Shown: piece after piece, positions 1 through 8,427 of the stretch
Position numbering within the stretch: position 1 is the stretch's first letter
Layout of the letters: every line of letters starts with the position of its first letter
Assembly: GCA_016124335.1 (NCBI GenBank)
Contig: WGNX01000003.1
Location: 194,747-258,746 of the forward strand
Reading direction: 5' to 3'
Origin: Alphaproteobacteria bacterium
GTDB taxonomy: Bacteria; Pseudomonadota; Alphaproteobacteria; CACIAM-22H2
DNA: 64,000 nucleotides
Made by a program: the position numbers and the translations under genes
Notes under the pieces: model-generated
The model's database searches: none
What the model saw: the letters and a program-made list of their open reading frames with translations, nothing else
Told to the model about the DNA's origin: nothing

Positions 1-24
1 CTGCGATGAACCGCATGACAAAGT

Positions 25-51
25 CGACGGCGCGCACAAGGCGCGCCGTCG
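25..51. terminator. Hairpin terminator after the DctP-type gene
   Basis: Perfect 11-bp inverted repeat (arms 25-35 and 41-51) around a 5-base loop. Flanking AAAG and CTTT can extend the stem past a one-base bulge. It starts 18 bases after the stop of the minus-strand binding-protein gene, so the operon probably ends here. The T-run is short, so termination is inferred. Confidence 0.6.
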
Positions 52-69
52 CTTTCACCGGACCGGGCT

Positions 70-1062
70 TTACAGTTTCAGGAATGCTTCCCACGTTCCC
101 TTGCCCCATTTGTCTTCGAACTTCTTCGGCACCGTATCGAGTACGGCCTTGCGGAAGGCCGGTACGTCGGGCTCGATCACGGTCATCCCCTGTTGACGAA
201 GTGCCGCAACCGCGCCGGCCTCCTGCCGCAGAAGTTCCGCATCCTGCCACTGGACGCCCGATGCAATAGCCGCCTCGACGGCATCGCGCTCCGATTTTTG
301 CAGCCCCTGCCAGAACGGCTCGTTGATGAGCGGCATGCGTGGCGTAATGATGTGCTCGGTGAGCACGAGGAACTTCTGGACTTCGAAGAACTTCCCGCTC
401 TGGATCGTCGGAAGAGGGTTCTCCTGCCCGTCTACCGCACCCTGGCTGAGCGCAAGATACAACTCGGCGTAAGCGATCGGTGTCGCCTTCGCACCCCACG
501 CTTCTGCCATCGCGCGGAAGGTATCGACGGGCGGAACCCGAAGCTTGAAGCCGACCATATCGGCCGGCGTCTTTACAGCCTTGTTGCCGGTCGTCAGATG
601 GCGCTTGCCGTAATAGGAAACGCCCAGAATGCGCATCTTGCGGCGCTGGATGAGGGCGTCGTTGAAGCCCGCGAATTGCGGCGCCTTCGTCATCTTCGCC
701 ATGTGCGCGGCGTCGCGCCAGAGATACGGCGCCTCGATGACCGAAAGTGCCGGCAGGAAGCTGCCGATGGCACCGGCGCCGTCCGTCGTCATTTGAAGTG
801 CGCCCGACGACACCGCCTCGATCATGTCGGGGCCCGTTCCGAGTTGACTGTTCGGGAAGACCTGAATTTCGATCTTGCCGCCAGTCTTCTGCTTGACGTC
901 CGCAGCGATCTTCTCGGCCATCTGCACCTGCGGGTGGTTTGCCGGAAGCGCTTCACCCCAGCGGATCGTCTTCGCCTGCGCGCGAAGGATCGTGGGCGCG
1001 CCGACGAGCGAGCCGATCGCCACGCCGCCGGCAAGGATTGCACGTCTCGATACAGTCTTCAT
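70..1062 (-). CDS. TRAP-type (DctP family) periplasmic solute-binding protein
   Basis: 330 residues, the normal DctP length. The N-terminus carries twin arginines and a hydrophobic stretch (SRRAILAGGVAIGSLVGAP) ending in an AQA cleavage site, so it is exported, possibly by Tat. The body has DctP hallmarks: FPNSQLG near residue 60, a KLRVPP segment and a GAVDGQENP segment that belong to the ligand cleft. Such proteins normally feed DctQ/DctM sodium-driven transporters. Here it is the last gene of an ABC-permease operon and a hairpin follows, with no DctQM in the window. Start at 1062 is preceded by GGGGGAA; an ATG four codons upstream (1074) is also possible. Confidence 0.9.
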   Translation of the reverse strand: MKTVSRRAILAGGVAIGSLVGAPTILRAQAKTIRWGEALPANHPQVQMAEKIAADVKQKTGGKIEIQVFPNSQLGTGPDMIEAVSSGALQMTTDGAGAIGSFLPALSVIEAPYLWRDAAHMAKMTKAPQFAGFNDALIQRRKMRILGVSYYGKRHLTTGNKAVKTPADMVGFKLRVPPVDTFRAMAEAWGAKATPIAYAELYLALSQGAVDGQENPLPTIQSGKFFEVQKFLVLTEHIITPRMPLINEPFWQGLQKSERDAVEAAIASGVQWQDAELLRQEAGAVAALRQQGMTVIEPDVPAFRKAVLDTVPKKFEDKWGKGTWEAFLKL

Positions 1063-1115
1063 TGCTTCCCCCATTGTTTCTTCGGGTTTCTGGAACTTGC
1101 ATTTGCGGGCGAAGG

Positions 1116-1949
1116 CTAGCCGCCCTTGACGCCGCCGGCAGTGAGGCCGCCGACGATCTCTTTTTGAATCAGCAGAGTGAGCGCAAGAACAGGCAAGGTG
1201 ACGAGCAGCGCTGCTGCCGCAAGCGGCCCCCACGAGACCTGTTCGAACGTCAGCATGTTGAAAACGGCGACCGGCAAGGTGCGCGTCTGACGACCACCCA
1301 AAACTGCGCCGAAAACGAAGTTGTTCCACGAAAAAATGATCGAAAGGATCGCACCGACGACGATCCCGGGGCGCGCCAACGGCAGGGCGACGTGGCGGAA
1401 TGCCTGCCAGAGCGTGCAGCCGTCTATCAATGCCGCCTCCTCGAGTTCCTGCGGAATCCCCTCGAAAAAGCCGATCATGACGTAGATGAAAATCGGCAAT
1501 GTGATCACGAGATGCGTGATGACGATCGGCCAGATTGTCCCGGTAAGGCCGATCCACTGGAAGAGGATGAACAGCGGGATCAGGTACGACAGCCCCGGCG
1601 TGATCCGCGCGATCAGCGTGAGCATCGCGAGTTTGTGCGCCTGCGCCTTCGCGATTCCGTACGCCGCCGGCACACCGACCGCGATCGCGACCAGAGTCGC
1701 CAGCCCCGACACGACGATGCTGTTCACAAAGTAGGTTTCGATGCGGTTGCGTTCGAACACGTCGATGAAGTTCGCAAGTGTCGGCGGCGACGGCACGAAG
1801 ACAGGCGGAAACGCCATGTTGTCGACCTCGTTTTTCAGCGCGAGGGACAACATCCACAACATGACAAGGATGGCCGGGGAAACGATCACGAAGACCGAGA
1901 ACCCGAAAGCCGCGCCCGACGCAAACCGGCGTAGTCGTACCGCACTCAT
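1116..1949 (-). CDS. Carbohydrate ABC transporter permease, MalG type
   Basis: Inner-membrane permease of the binding-protein-dependent sugar family, about 277 residues with six predicted membrane segments. The EAA loop that docks the ATPase is clear (EEAALIDGCTLWQAFRHVAL, followed by PLARPG). The chosen ATG overlaps the stop of the MalF-type gene as ATGA, which implies translational coupling; ATGs at 1955 and 1976 are alternatives, and an AGAAGG sits just upstream of the one at 1955. It pairs with the MalF-type permease to form the channel. No cognate ATPase gene is visible nearby. Confidence 0.9.
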   Translation of the reverse strand: MSAVRLRRFASGAAFGFSVFVIVSPAILVMLWMLSLALKNEVDNMAFPPVFVPSPPTLANFIDVFERNRIETYFVNSIVVSGLATLVAIAVGVPAAYGIAKAQAHKLAMLTLIARITPGLSYLIPLFILFQWIGLTGTIWPIVITHLVITLPIFIYVMIGFFEGIPQELEEAALIDGCTLWQAFRHVALPLARPGIVVGAILSIIFSWNNFVFGAVLGGRQTRTLPVAVFNMLTFEQVSWGPLAAAALLVTLPVLALTLLIQKEIVGGLTAGGVKGG

Positions 1950-2866
1950 GTCCATTTGGCCTTCTGCCTGAGCCACAGAAGCACCATCGCCAGAAGCACG
2001 ATCAGGACGAAGAACACGATCGTGACCGCCGACGCGTAGCCGATGTTGTAGAACGAAAAGGCCTGAAGATAGAGGAACAGGTTGATCGTCTCGGAGGCCG
2101 TTCCCGGACCACCCTGGGTGATGACGAAGATCGTATCGAATGCCTTCAATGCATCGATCGTGCGGATGACCGACGCAACCAGAATGAAAGGAAGAATGAG
2201 CGGGAGCGTGATGTGCCGGAACATCTGCCAGGCGCTTGCGCCGTCGATTTTCGCCGAATCGTATGGCTCGGTCGGTGCCGAAGCGAGGCCACCGAGGACG
2301 ATGAGCATCACCAGAGGAGTCCAGTGCCAGACTTCGACAAGAACAAGGCTTGGAATGACCGTTTCGGGAGAATAGACCCAGAGCTGCGGCGGCAGGCCGA
2401 ACTTCGTCAGGATATAGTTGAGAACACCGAGCTGCGGATGGAACATCATCGTCCAGACGAGCGCGACTGCCACGGGGGTCGCCATCATCGGCAGGATGAA
2501 TATCGCCCGGAAGAGGCCGCGGAGCGGAAAGCGCTCATTGAAAATTAGCGCGGCCGCCGTGCCGATTGCCACGGGAAGCGCCACGGACAGGGCGGTGAAG
2601 TAAAGCGTGTGGCCGATTGACTCGAGAAATCGTGGATCTCCCGCCAGACGGGAAAAATTCGATAGACCGACGAATTCGCGCCTTTGCCCGATTTTCCAGT
2701 CATGAAGGCTCATGTAGATCGTGAAGATCCACGGGAACACGATCACCGCCGCCGTGATCGCCAGTGCCGGGTAGGCAAATGGCAGATAGCGGTGACGAAA
2801 ACCGCGGCCGCGCGCGACGCCAGGCGCATCGCGCGGCAATTCACCGTCGATTTCGGCGGCACTCAT
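1946..2866 (-). CDS. Carbohydrate ABC transporter permease, MalF type
   Basis: About 306 residues. A first membrane segment near residues 29-48 (ITAAVIVFPWIFTIYMSL) is followed by five more, and the EAA loop reads YDSAKIDGASAWQMFRHITL followed by PLILPF. This is the UgpA/MalF side of a sugar importer and should partner the downstream MalG-type protein. The ATG at 2866 lacks a good ribosome site; a TTG at 2884 has purine-rich sequence upstream, but that sequence lies inside the intergenic hairpin. The substrate is inferred from the neighbouring fucose-type enzymes. Confidence 0.9.
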   Translation of the reverse strand: MSAAEIDGELPRDAPGVARGRGFRHRYLPFAYPALAITAAVIVFPWIFTIYMSLHDWKIGQRREFVGLSNFSRLAGDPRFLESIGHTLYFTALSVALPVAIGTAAALIFNERFPLRGLFRAIFILPMMATPVAVALVWTMMFHPQLGVLNYILTKFGLPPQLWVYSPETVIPSLVLVEVWHWTPLVMLIVLGGLASAPTEPYDSAKIDGASAWQMFRHITLPLILPFILVASVIRTIDALKAFDTIFVITQGGPGTASETINLFLYLQAFSFYNIGYASAVTIVFFVLIVLLAMVLLWLRQKAKWT

Positions 2867-2892
2867 AATGCAGACGGAGCACAAGCGGTCTC

Positions 2893-2921
2893 GCCCCCTC
2901 CCCGGTGACCGGGAAGGGGGC
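2893..2921 (-). promoter_or_regulatory. Intergenic hairpin between binding-protein and permease genes
   Basis: GC-rich inverted repeat with arms of about 12 pairs, one C-A mismatch and a TGA loop. It lies between the binding-protein stop (2961) and the MalF-type start. Hairpins in this position in sugar ABC operons (for example malE-malF) protect upstream mRNA or attenuate transcription, so the binding protein is made in excess over the permeases. That role is inferred here. Confidence 0.55.
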
Positions 2922-2960
2922 GGACCGGCATTCTGCGTCCTTCCGGAGGACGCGACAGCA

Positions 2961-4301
2961 TCAGGCCTCGGACTTCGCGAGAACCGGCGTGAACGCCTCC
3001 GTGGCTTTCGTCAGTTCGGCCTTCGCATCGGCACCGCCGATCATGTTCGTCAGGCCCACGCCGAATACGTCGCGGAATTCGGTCACCGGCGAGATTTCGG
3101 GAAGACCCGGGCGGCCGATGGCCGTCGACTCCTGCAGGCAGGTCAGCCATTCGCGCGGCAGCTTCAGGCCGGCGATGACGTCCTTGTCGGAGTATGCGGA
3201 GCCGCGGCACGGCGATCCACCGCCAGACTGCAGCAGTCGCGCGCACATGAGCTTGCTTGTCGCCCACTGGCAATAGAGATAGGCCGCTTCCTTCTTCTTG
3301 CTTGCGACCGGCACGCCGATGCCGTCACCAAAGGTGGCGGAATGCCGCGCCTTCGGGCCGGCCGGCATGATGCCGTACCCGACCTTGCCGACGACGCGCG
3401 ACTTTGCGGGGTCCTCGAGCGGCGGCGCAAAGCCGATTCCGTCGAGCCACATGCCGATCTTGCCCTGACTGAAGGAAGTCTGGGATTCGTTCCAGTTGAA
3501 ACCGACCGTGCCCGGCGGCGCGAATTCCTTGTTGAGCTTCTTGTAGTATTCGGCCGCGGCGATCGCTTCCGGCGTGGTCGTCTGAAGCTTGATCGTCTTC
3601 GGATTGACGGGATCCATGTCGTGCCCGAGCATGAAGCTCGTCCAGACCGGGACGTTCGCATTTTTCAATCCGCGCGACACCCAACCATACTGGCCCGCCG
3701 ACTTGTCGGTGAGCTTCTCGGCCGCCATGACGATCTCTTCGAACGTCTTCGGGAAAGCCAGGCCCTTCGCCGCGAACAGTTCCTTGTTCCAGTAGATCAT
3801 CCAGGGATCGATATTCAGCGGCAGCGTGTCCATCCGGCCATCGCCCTGGACGGCCCAGCGCAGGCCGCCGGCCGTGAAGTCGGAGAAGTCGTAATCCGGC
3901 GCCGTGAGGCTCGCATCGGCAAGCAGCGGCTTCATGTCGACAAGCCACTTGGATTTTCCGAACAGCCGCTTCTGGACATGCCAGGAAATCGTGATTACGT
4001 CGAACTGCGGATTTCCCGAATTGAACTGGATGACCGCCTGCTGCCGGTGCTGCTGTTCCGGCACGATTTCCGAACCGACCTTGATACCAGTCAATTCGGT
4101 GAATTCGCGCTCGTGCTTGCGCAGAAGGTCGCCGCGCGGACTGAGCGTTAGCGAAACCTCGATGCTCTGCCCGGAAAAGCGCTTCCAGTTGAACGCGCCT
4201 CCTTGGGAATAGGCGCTGCGGACGTTCAGCATAGGCGCGGCGAGCGCCCCGAATGCGGTCGCCTGAATGAAGGTCCGGCGATCCATTTTTGAAGACTTCA
4301 T
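2961..4301 (-). CDS. Extracellular sugar-binding protein, ABC family 1
   Basis: 446 residues, typical for family 1 sugar-binding proteins. The N-terminus DRRTFIQATAFGALAAP looks like a Tat-type signal peptide. The mature part shows the usual layout, with an early FTELTGIKVGSE strand-helix and a DPWMIYWNKELF segment lining the cleft. The ATG at 4301 is set by a strong GGGAGG six bases upstream. It should deliver substrate to the two MalFG-type permeases downstream. The same operon also encodes a DctP-type binding protein, which is unusual. A GntR regulator lies immediately upstream. Confidence 0.92.
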   Translation of the reverse strand: MKSSKMDRRTFIQATAFGALAAPMLNVRSAYSQGGAFNWKRFSGQSIEVSLTLSPRGDLLRKHEREFTELTGIKVGSEIVPEQQHRQQAVIQFNSGNPQFDVITISWHVQKRLFGKSKWLVDMKPLLADASLTAPDYDFSDFTAGGLRWAVQGDGRMDTLPLNIDPWMIYWNKELFAAKGLAFPKTFEEIVMAAEKLTDKSAGQYGWVSRGLKNANVPVWTSFMLGHDMDPVNPKTIKLQTTTPEAIAAAEYYKKLNKEFAPPGTVGFNWNESQTSFSQGKIGMWLDGIGFAPPLEDPAKSRVVGKVGYGIMPAGPKARHSATFGDGIGVPVASKKKEAAYLYCQWATSKLMCARLLQSGGGSPCRGSAYSDKDVIAGLKLPREWLTCLQESTAIGRPGLPEISPVTEFRDVFGVGLTNMIGGADAKAELTKATEAFTPVLAKSEA

Positions 4302-4383
4302 TGCGTTCCTCCCGTTTTTGGCTTTCGACTTTTTTTGGATTTTTGTCTTCAGTCGACCTGTTCCGGCGCATTGGCCGGTTGCT

Positions 4384-5046
4384 TCAAACTCCCAGCGCCC
4401 TGTTACGCGCGTCGATGATGTGGTCGGCAAGTGCGCGCTGGGCACCGTCCGCATCACGCATTTCCATTCGTTCGACGATGCCGAGGTGATCGCGCATCAC
4501 ATCCTCGACGCGCGAGGGATCGAGGCGAACTTCCGCCTGCCGGATCAGCCGGATCTTGATCGAGTTGACCCGATAGGCACTGGACACGATGTCGTTCCCG
4601 AGCGAATCGACGATCGTGTCGTGAAGATCCCAGTCCGTCAGCTGGGCGCGCCGGATGACGTCCGGGGTGATCTTCCGCGCGGCATCCTTGAGGACGCGTT
4701 CGTGCGCCTCGCGAAGCCTCGCAATTGCCGCATCCGGCGCCTCGCGCACGAAGATTGCAATTGCCTCGCGCTCCAGCATGAGGCGGAACTGGAAAGCGTT
4801 GCGTATCAGGTTCAGATCGACATGCGCGACCTGCATGCCCCGCTGCGGGATCGTTACGATAAGGCCTTCCGCCTCGAGCCGGGGTATGAGCTCGCGGATC
4901 GCGCCAAGCGGCAGGCCCGTGATTTCGACCAGTTCGCGTTGCGAAACGAATTGCCCGGGGACGATTTCCCGAGACAGCAGACTCTGCGTGAACGCGTCAT
5001 ATGCGCGCTCGCGAAGCTTCAGGGTCTCGGTGCCGGTCTCCGCCAT
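4384..5046 (-). CDS. GntR-family transcriptional regulator (FadR/FCD subfamily)
   Basis: 220 residues. The N-terminal winged helix covers about residues 10-75 (QRELVEITGLPLGAIRELIPRLEAEGLI) and is followed by an all-helical FCD ligand domain with the metal-binding pattern D-x3-H and later histidines (DLHDTIV, DHLGIVE, ADHIIDA). FCD regulators usually sense a small organic acid or sugar acid. It sits 7 bases after the aldolase gene and before the binding protein, so it likely controls this operon and the divergent one, perhaps through the palindrome at 6011-6024. The ligand is unknown; a pathway intermediate such as a keto-deoxy sugar acid is a guess. Confidence 0.9.
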   Translation of the reverse strand: MAETGTETLKLRERAYDAFTQSLLSREIVPGQFVSQRELVEITGLPLGAIRELIPRLEAEGLIVTIPQRGMQVAHVDLNLIRNAFQFRLMLEREAIAIFVREAPDAAIARLREAHERVLKDAARKITPDVIRRAQLTDWDLHDTIVDSLGNDIVSSAYRVNSIKIRLIRQAEVRLDPSRVEDVMRDHLGIVERMEMRDADGAQRALADHIIDARNRALGV

Positions 5047-5052
5047 GCCGGG

Positions 5053-5949
5053 CTAGGCCGCCTTCGACGCTGCGGCCGCATCGAAGCGCTCGACCAGCGC
5101 GCGCGCCTTGGCTTCATCAAGCGCCTCGAGCGGCGCACGCATCCGCCGCCACGCCGGATCACCTGTCCGATGCGCGATCAGCGCCTTGACCGCCGACATG
5201 AACGGATCGGCGACGATGGCGGCTACCACGGCCGCAATGCGCGGATCGTCCTTCCCGTCCCACGCGGCCGGGCGGAGCAGGTCGGGGCGGAGGTTCGCAA
5301 GACCGCAGATCGTCCCGCTTCCGCCGTTCTGAACGGCACGCGCGAGCTGGCGTTCGTCGCCGACAAGGATCTGCAGGTCCCGATGGCGATCAAGGAAGCC
5401 CTTGCTTGAATTCCAGTCGCCGGTGCTGTCCTTGATACCAAGAATCTTGCCCGGGAAAGCCTCGCGAAGCCTGCCCATAAGGTCGGGCGTCATCACGCAG
5501 CGCGTCATGCTCGGGATGTGATAGAGGATCACATCGCGCAACTGCGGACCAAGCTGCTCGAAGACCGATGCGTACCAGCGGAAGATGCCCTCTTCCGAGT
5601 TGATCGGGAAATAGAACGCCGGCGTCATCAACAATGCCCGGCAACCGAACTCGTAGCCGGCGCGGGCCTGATCGACTGCATCGGCGACCGTCGCGGCGGT
5701 CACTCCTGCAATGATCTTTTCGCCCATGTCGAAGCCGGATGCACCGAACGCACCGAGGACCGAGTAGCGCTCCGCAAGACCGATCGATGCACCTTCGCCC
5801 GTCGTGCCGAAAACGGCGAGGCTGTCGCAGCCGCTGTCCAGCACCCAGCGGCCGTGCGCGACCATCCGCACGAGATCGATCCGTCCATCGCCCGAGAAAG
5901 GCGTGGAAAGTGCGCAGCTGAGCCCGATACGTCGAGCTTTTGTGGACAT
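5053..5949 (-). CDS. DapA-family aldolase, probable 2-keto-3-deoxy sugar-acid aldolase
   Basis: About 298 residues of the dihydrodipicolinate synthase/N-acetylneuraminate lyase fold. Visible are the GTTGEG carboxylate-binding turn, the catalytic Tyr (ILYHIPS, about residue 143) and the Schiff-base Lys (GIKDSTGDW, about residue 173). The family condenses or cleaves pyruvate adducts. It is the first gene of the minus-strand operon and is divergent from a sugar dehydrogenase, a lactonase and a FucU/RbsD mutarotase. Cleavage of 2-keto-3-deoxy-L-fuconate to pyruvate and lactaldehyde is therefore a better fit than lysine synthesis; this is inferred from context. ATG 5949 has GGGGG nine bases upstream; ATG 5958 is the alternative. 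Confidence 0.85.
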   Translation of the reverse strand: MSTKARRIGLSCALSTPFSGDGRIDLVRMVAHGRWVLDSGCDSLAVFGTTGEGASIGLAERYSVLGAFGASGFDMGEKIIAGVTAATVADAVDQARAGYEFGCRALLMTPAFYFPINSEEGIFRWYASVFEQLGPQLRDVILYHIPSMTRCVMTPDLMGRLREAFPGKILGIKDSTGDWNSSKGFLDRHRDLQILVGDERQLARAVQNGGSGTICGLANLRPDLLRPAAWDGKDDPRIAAVVAAIVADPFMSAVKALIAHRTGDPAWRRMRAPLEALDEAKARALVERFDAAAASKAA

Positions 5950-6010
5950 GGTGGACATCCCCCAGAAATTTCAGGCGAGCACGTTGACCGGCCGGAACGC
6001 ACGAGTCAAT

Positions 6011-6024
6011 ACTGACATGTTAGT
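6011..6024. promoter_or_regulatory. Palindromic operator candidate for the GntR regulator
   Basis: ACTGACATGTTAGT is a 14-base inverted repeat with one mismatched pair, lying in the short gap between the divergent aldolase and aldo/keto reductase operons. A TTGACT in the minus direction and a TTGACA in the plus direction lie close by. Size and symmetry suit a GntR/FCD dimer. Binding is inferred. Confidence 0.45.
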
Positions 6025-6054
6025 GCGTTGACAAATTTGCACGGGAGAACCGGC

Positions 6055-7068
6055 TTGGCGTTGCCGATACGCAGTTTGGGCCGAACCGGCTTGTCGGTGT
6101 CGATTCTCGGATTCGGCGCGGCCCCGCTTGGCGACCTCTATGCCCGTCTCGACGAGGCGACCGCCGTATCGACTGTGGCATCAGCCCTCCAGGCCGGCAT
6201 AACGCTCATCGACACCTCGCCGCTCTACGGCCACGGTCTTTCCGAGCTTCGGGTCGGCGCAGCGCTCCGGCGGGTACCCGGTGCACCTGTGGCAATATCG
6301 ACGAAGGTTGGTCGTGTCATGGACCCGTTCAAACCAAGCACGAGCGGATCCGGCTATGTCGGCGGAACAGCACACGCCGCCCGGTTCGACTATTCATACG
6401 ATGGAACAATGCGTTCGCTTGAACAGTCGCTCCTGCGGCTGGGTGTCGGCCATATCGATATCGCCCTGATCCACGACGTGGACGTCTGGACACATGGGCG
6501 CGATGCGATCGAAGGGCGGTTTCGCGAAGCGATGGAGGGCGCCTATCGCGCACTCGACGACTTGAGGCGCGCCGGGACGGTCCGCGCAATCGGCGTCGGG
6601 GTCAATGAAGCGGATATGTGCGAACGATTTGCTCGTTCCGGCGATGTCGATGCGGTCCTTCTGGCCGGCCGCTATTCGCTCCTCGAACAGCCTGCAGCCG
6701 AGAGTTTCCTGCCGCTTGCGAAATCCAAAGGGATTGGCGTGATGCTCGGTGGGGTCTTCAATTCCGGGATTCTTGCGACCGGGGCCATCGAGGGCGCACG
6801 TTATAACTACAGGCCGGCTCCGCCTGATGTCGCCGCGAAAGTATCAGCGATCGACTCGGTTTGCCGACGCCACGGTGTCCGCTTGTACGAGGCTGCATTG
6901 CAATTCTCCATCGCGCATCCGGCCGTAAGCACGGTTGTCCTTGGCGCGGTTGCGCCAAACGAAGTTCACGAGCAGATTGAAGCGATCGGAAAGCCCATCC
7001 CGCCAGACCTGTGGACGGATCTGCGCAAAGGCGGCTTCATCCCAGACGAAATTCCGACACCGGGCTGA
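6055..7068 (+). CDS. Aldo/keto reductase, probable L-fucose/D-threo-aldose 1-dehydrogenase
   Basis: 337 residues of the AKR barrel. The N-terminus LGRTGLSVSILGFGAAPLGD, the catalytic Asp/Tyr region (LIDTSPLYGHG), the Lys strand (AISTKVGRV) and the His strand (DIALIHDVD) are all present. The closest functional type I recognise is D-threo-aldose (L-fucose) 1-dehydrogenase, which oxidises the sugar to its lactone. A lactonase-type amidohydrolase follows 3 bases later, as expected for that step. A TTG start at 6055 is chosen because GGGAGAA lies just upstream; an in-frame TTG at 6028 lacks such a site. Confidence 0.87.
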   Translation: MALPIRSLGRTGLSVSILGFGAAPLGDLYARLDEATAVSTVASALQAGITLIDTSPLYGHGLSELRVGAALRRVPGAPVAISTKVGRVMDPFKPSTSGSGYVGGTAHAARFDYSYDGTMRSLEQSLLRLGVGHIDIALIHDVDVWTHGRDAIEGRFREAMEGAYRALDDLRRAGTVRAIGVGVNEADMCERFARSGDVDAVLLAGRYSLLEQPAAESFLPLAKSKGIGVMLGGVFNSGILATGAIEGARYNYRPAPPDVAAKVSAIDSVCRRHGVRLYEAALQFSIAHPAVSTVVLGAVAPNEVHEQIEAIGKPIPPDLWTDLRKGGFIPDEIPTPG

Positions 7069-7071
7069 ACG

Positions 7072-7911
7072 ATGAACATCGATGCACATCAGCATTTCTG
7101 GCGCCTGGATCGCGGCGACTATGGCTGGCTTACGCCTGCCAAGGGTCCCATCTACCGCGATTTCGGGCCCGCCGACCTTCGCCCGATCCTCGACCGGCAT
7201 GCGATCGCACGCACCATTCTGGTTCAGGCCGCCGCGACGCTCACCGAAACGGAGTACATGCTCGGGATCGCGGCCGATACGCCGTGCGTTGCCGGTGTCG
7301 TGGGGTGGGTGGACTTCGCGTCGGCAGACGGGCCCGCGACCGTGCACCGGCTTGCGCGCAATCCCCTGCTCGTCGGGCTGCGACCGATGCTTCAGGATAT
7401 TCCCGACGACGATTGGCTGCTTCGCCGGGACATCGAGCCAACCGTGCGGGCCATGGAAGAGATCGGGCTGGTCTTCGACGCACTTGTCCGTCCCCGTCAC
7501 CTTTCCCGGCTGCTAGCATTCATCGATCGGCATCCAAGGCTTCGCATCGTCGTCGACCACGGCGGAAAACCTGCGATCGCCACGCGACAAGCCGACAGTT
7601 GGCATGCCGACATGGCAGCAGTCGCCGCGCGATCCGATATCATGTGCAAGCTTTCCGGGCTTGTCACCGAAGCGGGCGCAGATTGGCAGCCGCGCGATCT
7701 AAAGCCATATGTCGATCACATACTTGCGACATTTGGTCCACAGCGCACGCTTTGGGGAAGCGATTGGCCAGTGGTCAACCTCGCCGGAGGCTACGACCGC
7801 TGGCGCGCAGCGACGCTGGAATTGACGGCGGCGCTTGCGAATGCCGATCGCAGCGCGCTGTTTGGCGGCAATGCGGAACGTCTATACCTGACCGGTCGGG
7901 GGCGGAAGTAG
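7072..7911 (+). CDS. Amidohydrolase-family sugar lactonase (L-fuconolactonase type)
   Basis: 279 residues. It starts with the metal-site pattern DAHQHFW (residues 3-9) and continues with the family's later landmarks RIVVDHGGKP and LWGSDWPV. This is the small amidohydrolase_2 group that includes L-fuconolactonase and 2-pyrone-4,6-dicarboxylate lactonase. Between an aldose dehydrogenase and a fucose-type mutarotase it most plausibly opens the sugar lactone to the aldonic acid. The gene is spaced 3 bases from the upstream gene and 2 from the downstream one, so all three are one operon. Confidence 0.88.
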   Translation: MNIDAHQHFWRLDRGDYGWLTPAKGPIYRDFGPADLRPILDRHAIARTILVQAAATLTETEYMLGIAADTPCVAGVVGWVDFASADGPATVHRLARNPLLVGLRPMLQDIPDDDWLLRRDIEPTVRAMEEIGLVFDALVRPRHLSRLLAFIDRHPRLRIVVDHGGKPAIATRQADSWHADMAAVAARSDIMCKLSGLVTEAGADWQPRDLKPYVDHILATFGPQRTLWGSDWPVVNLAGGYDRWRAATLELTAALANADRSALFGGNAERLYLTGRGRK

Positions 7912-7913
7912 CC

Positions 7914-8375
7914 ATGCTCAAGAACATCGACCCGATCCTGACGCCGGATCTCCTCTGGTGCCTCGCCGCGATGGGCCATGGTGACGACCTCGCCCTTGTC
8001 GATGCCAATCATCCGGCCACTCGGATTTCGACGGTCACGGCAAGCCGGCGGCTCGTTTCGCTGCCGGGTGTCAGCATGGCAAGAGCGGCAAGAGCGATAT
8101 TGTCCATCCTTCCGGTCGACGATTTCACCAACGATCCCATTCGCCGAATGCTCGTGGTCGATGACGCGGCGGCCATTCCCGATGTCCAGCGCGACGTCCA
8201 GGCCGAGATCGACCGTTCGGCCGGCCGTCGACTGGAAATGGTCGGCATCGAACGCTTCGCGTTTTACGAGGCTGCCCAGCGGGCGTTCGCCATTGTTCAG
8301 GTCGGCGATCCACGCGGCTATGGCTGCTTCCTTATTCGAAAAGGCGTGGTGTTTGGCGCGTCGCCCGATGCTTGA
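7914..8375 (+). CDS. FucU/RbsD-family sugar mutarotase
   Basis: 153 residues, right for the RbsD/FucU decamer-forming family. The N-terminus LTPDLLWCLAAMGHGDDLALVDANHP carries the conserved active-site His and the Asp-Ala-Asn segment. The C-terminal half ends with the GYGCFLIRKGVVFG strand. FucU interconverts alpha- and beta-L-fucose and RbsD acts on ribose; the adjacent dehydrogenase/lactonase pair points to fucose or a similar 6-deoxy sugar. It would supply the anomer used by the dehydrogenase. Last gene of its operon, followed by a terminator-like hairpin. Confidence 0.88.
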   Translation: MLKNIDPILTPDLLWCLAAMGHGDDLALVDANHPATRISTVTASRRLVSLPGVSMARAARAILSILPVDDFTNDPIRRMLVVDDAAAIPDVQRDVQAEIDRSAGRRLEMVGIERFAFYEAAQRAFAIVQVGDPRGYGCFLIRKGVVFGASPDA

Positions 8376-8427
8376 ACCTGTGCACGCCCAGCAAAACTAA
8401 AGACGCGTCCAAGAAAATCTTTGTTGA

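Noticed and set aside
1063-1857. N-terminal extension of the DctP-type gene
   Set aside because: The extension reads through the MalG-type permease gene in a wrong frame; the family signal peptide starts at 1062.
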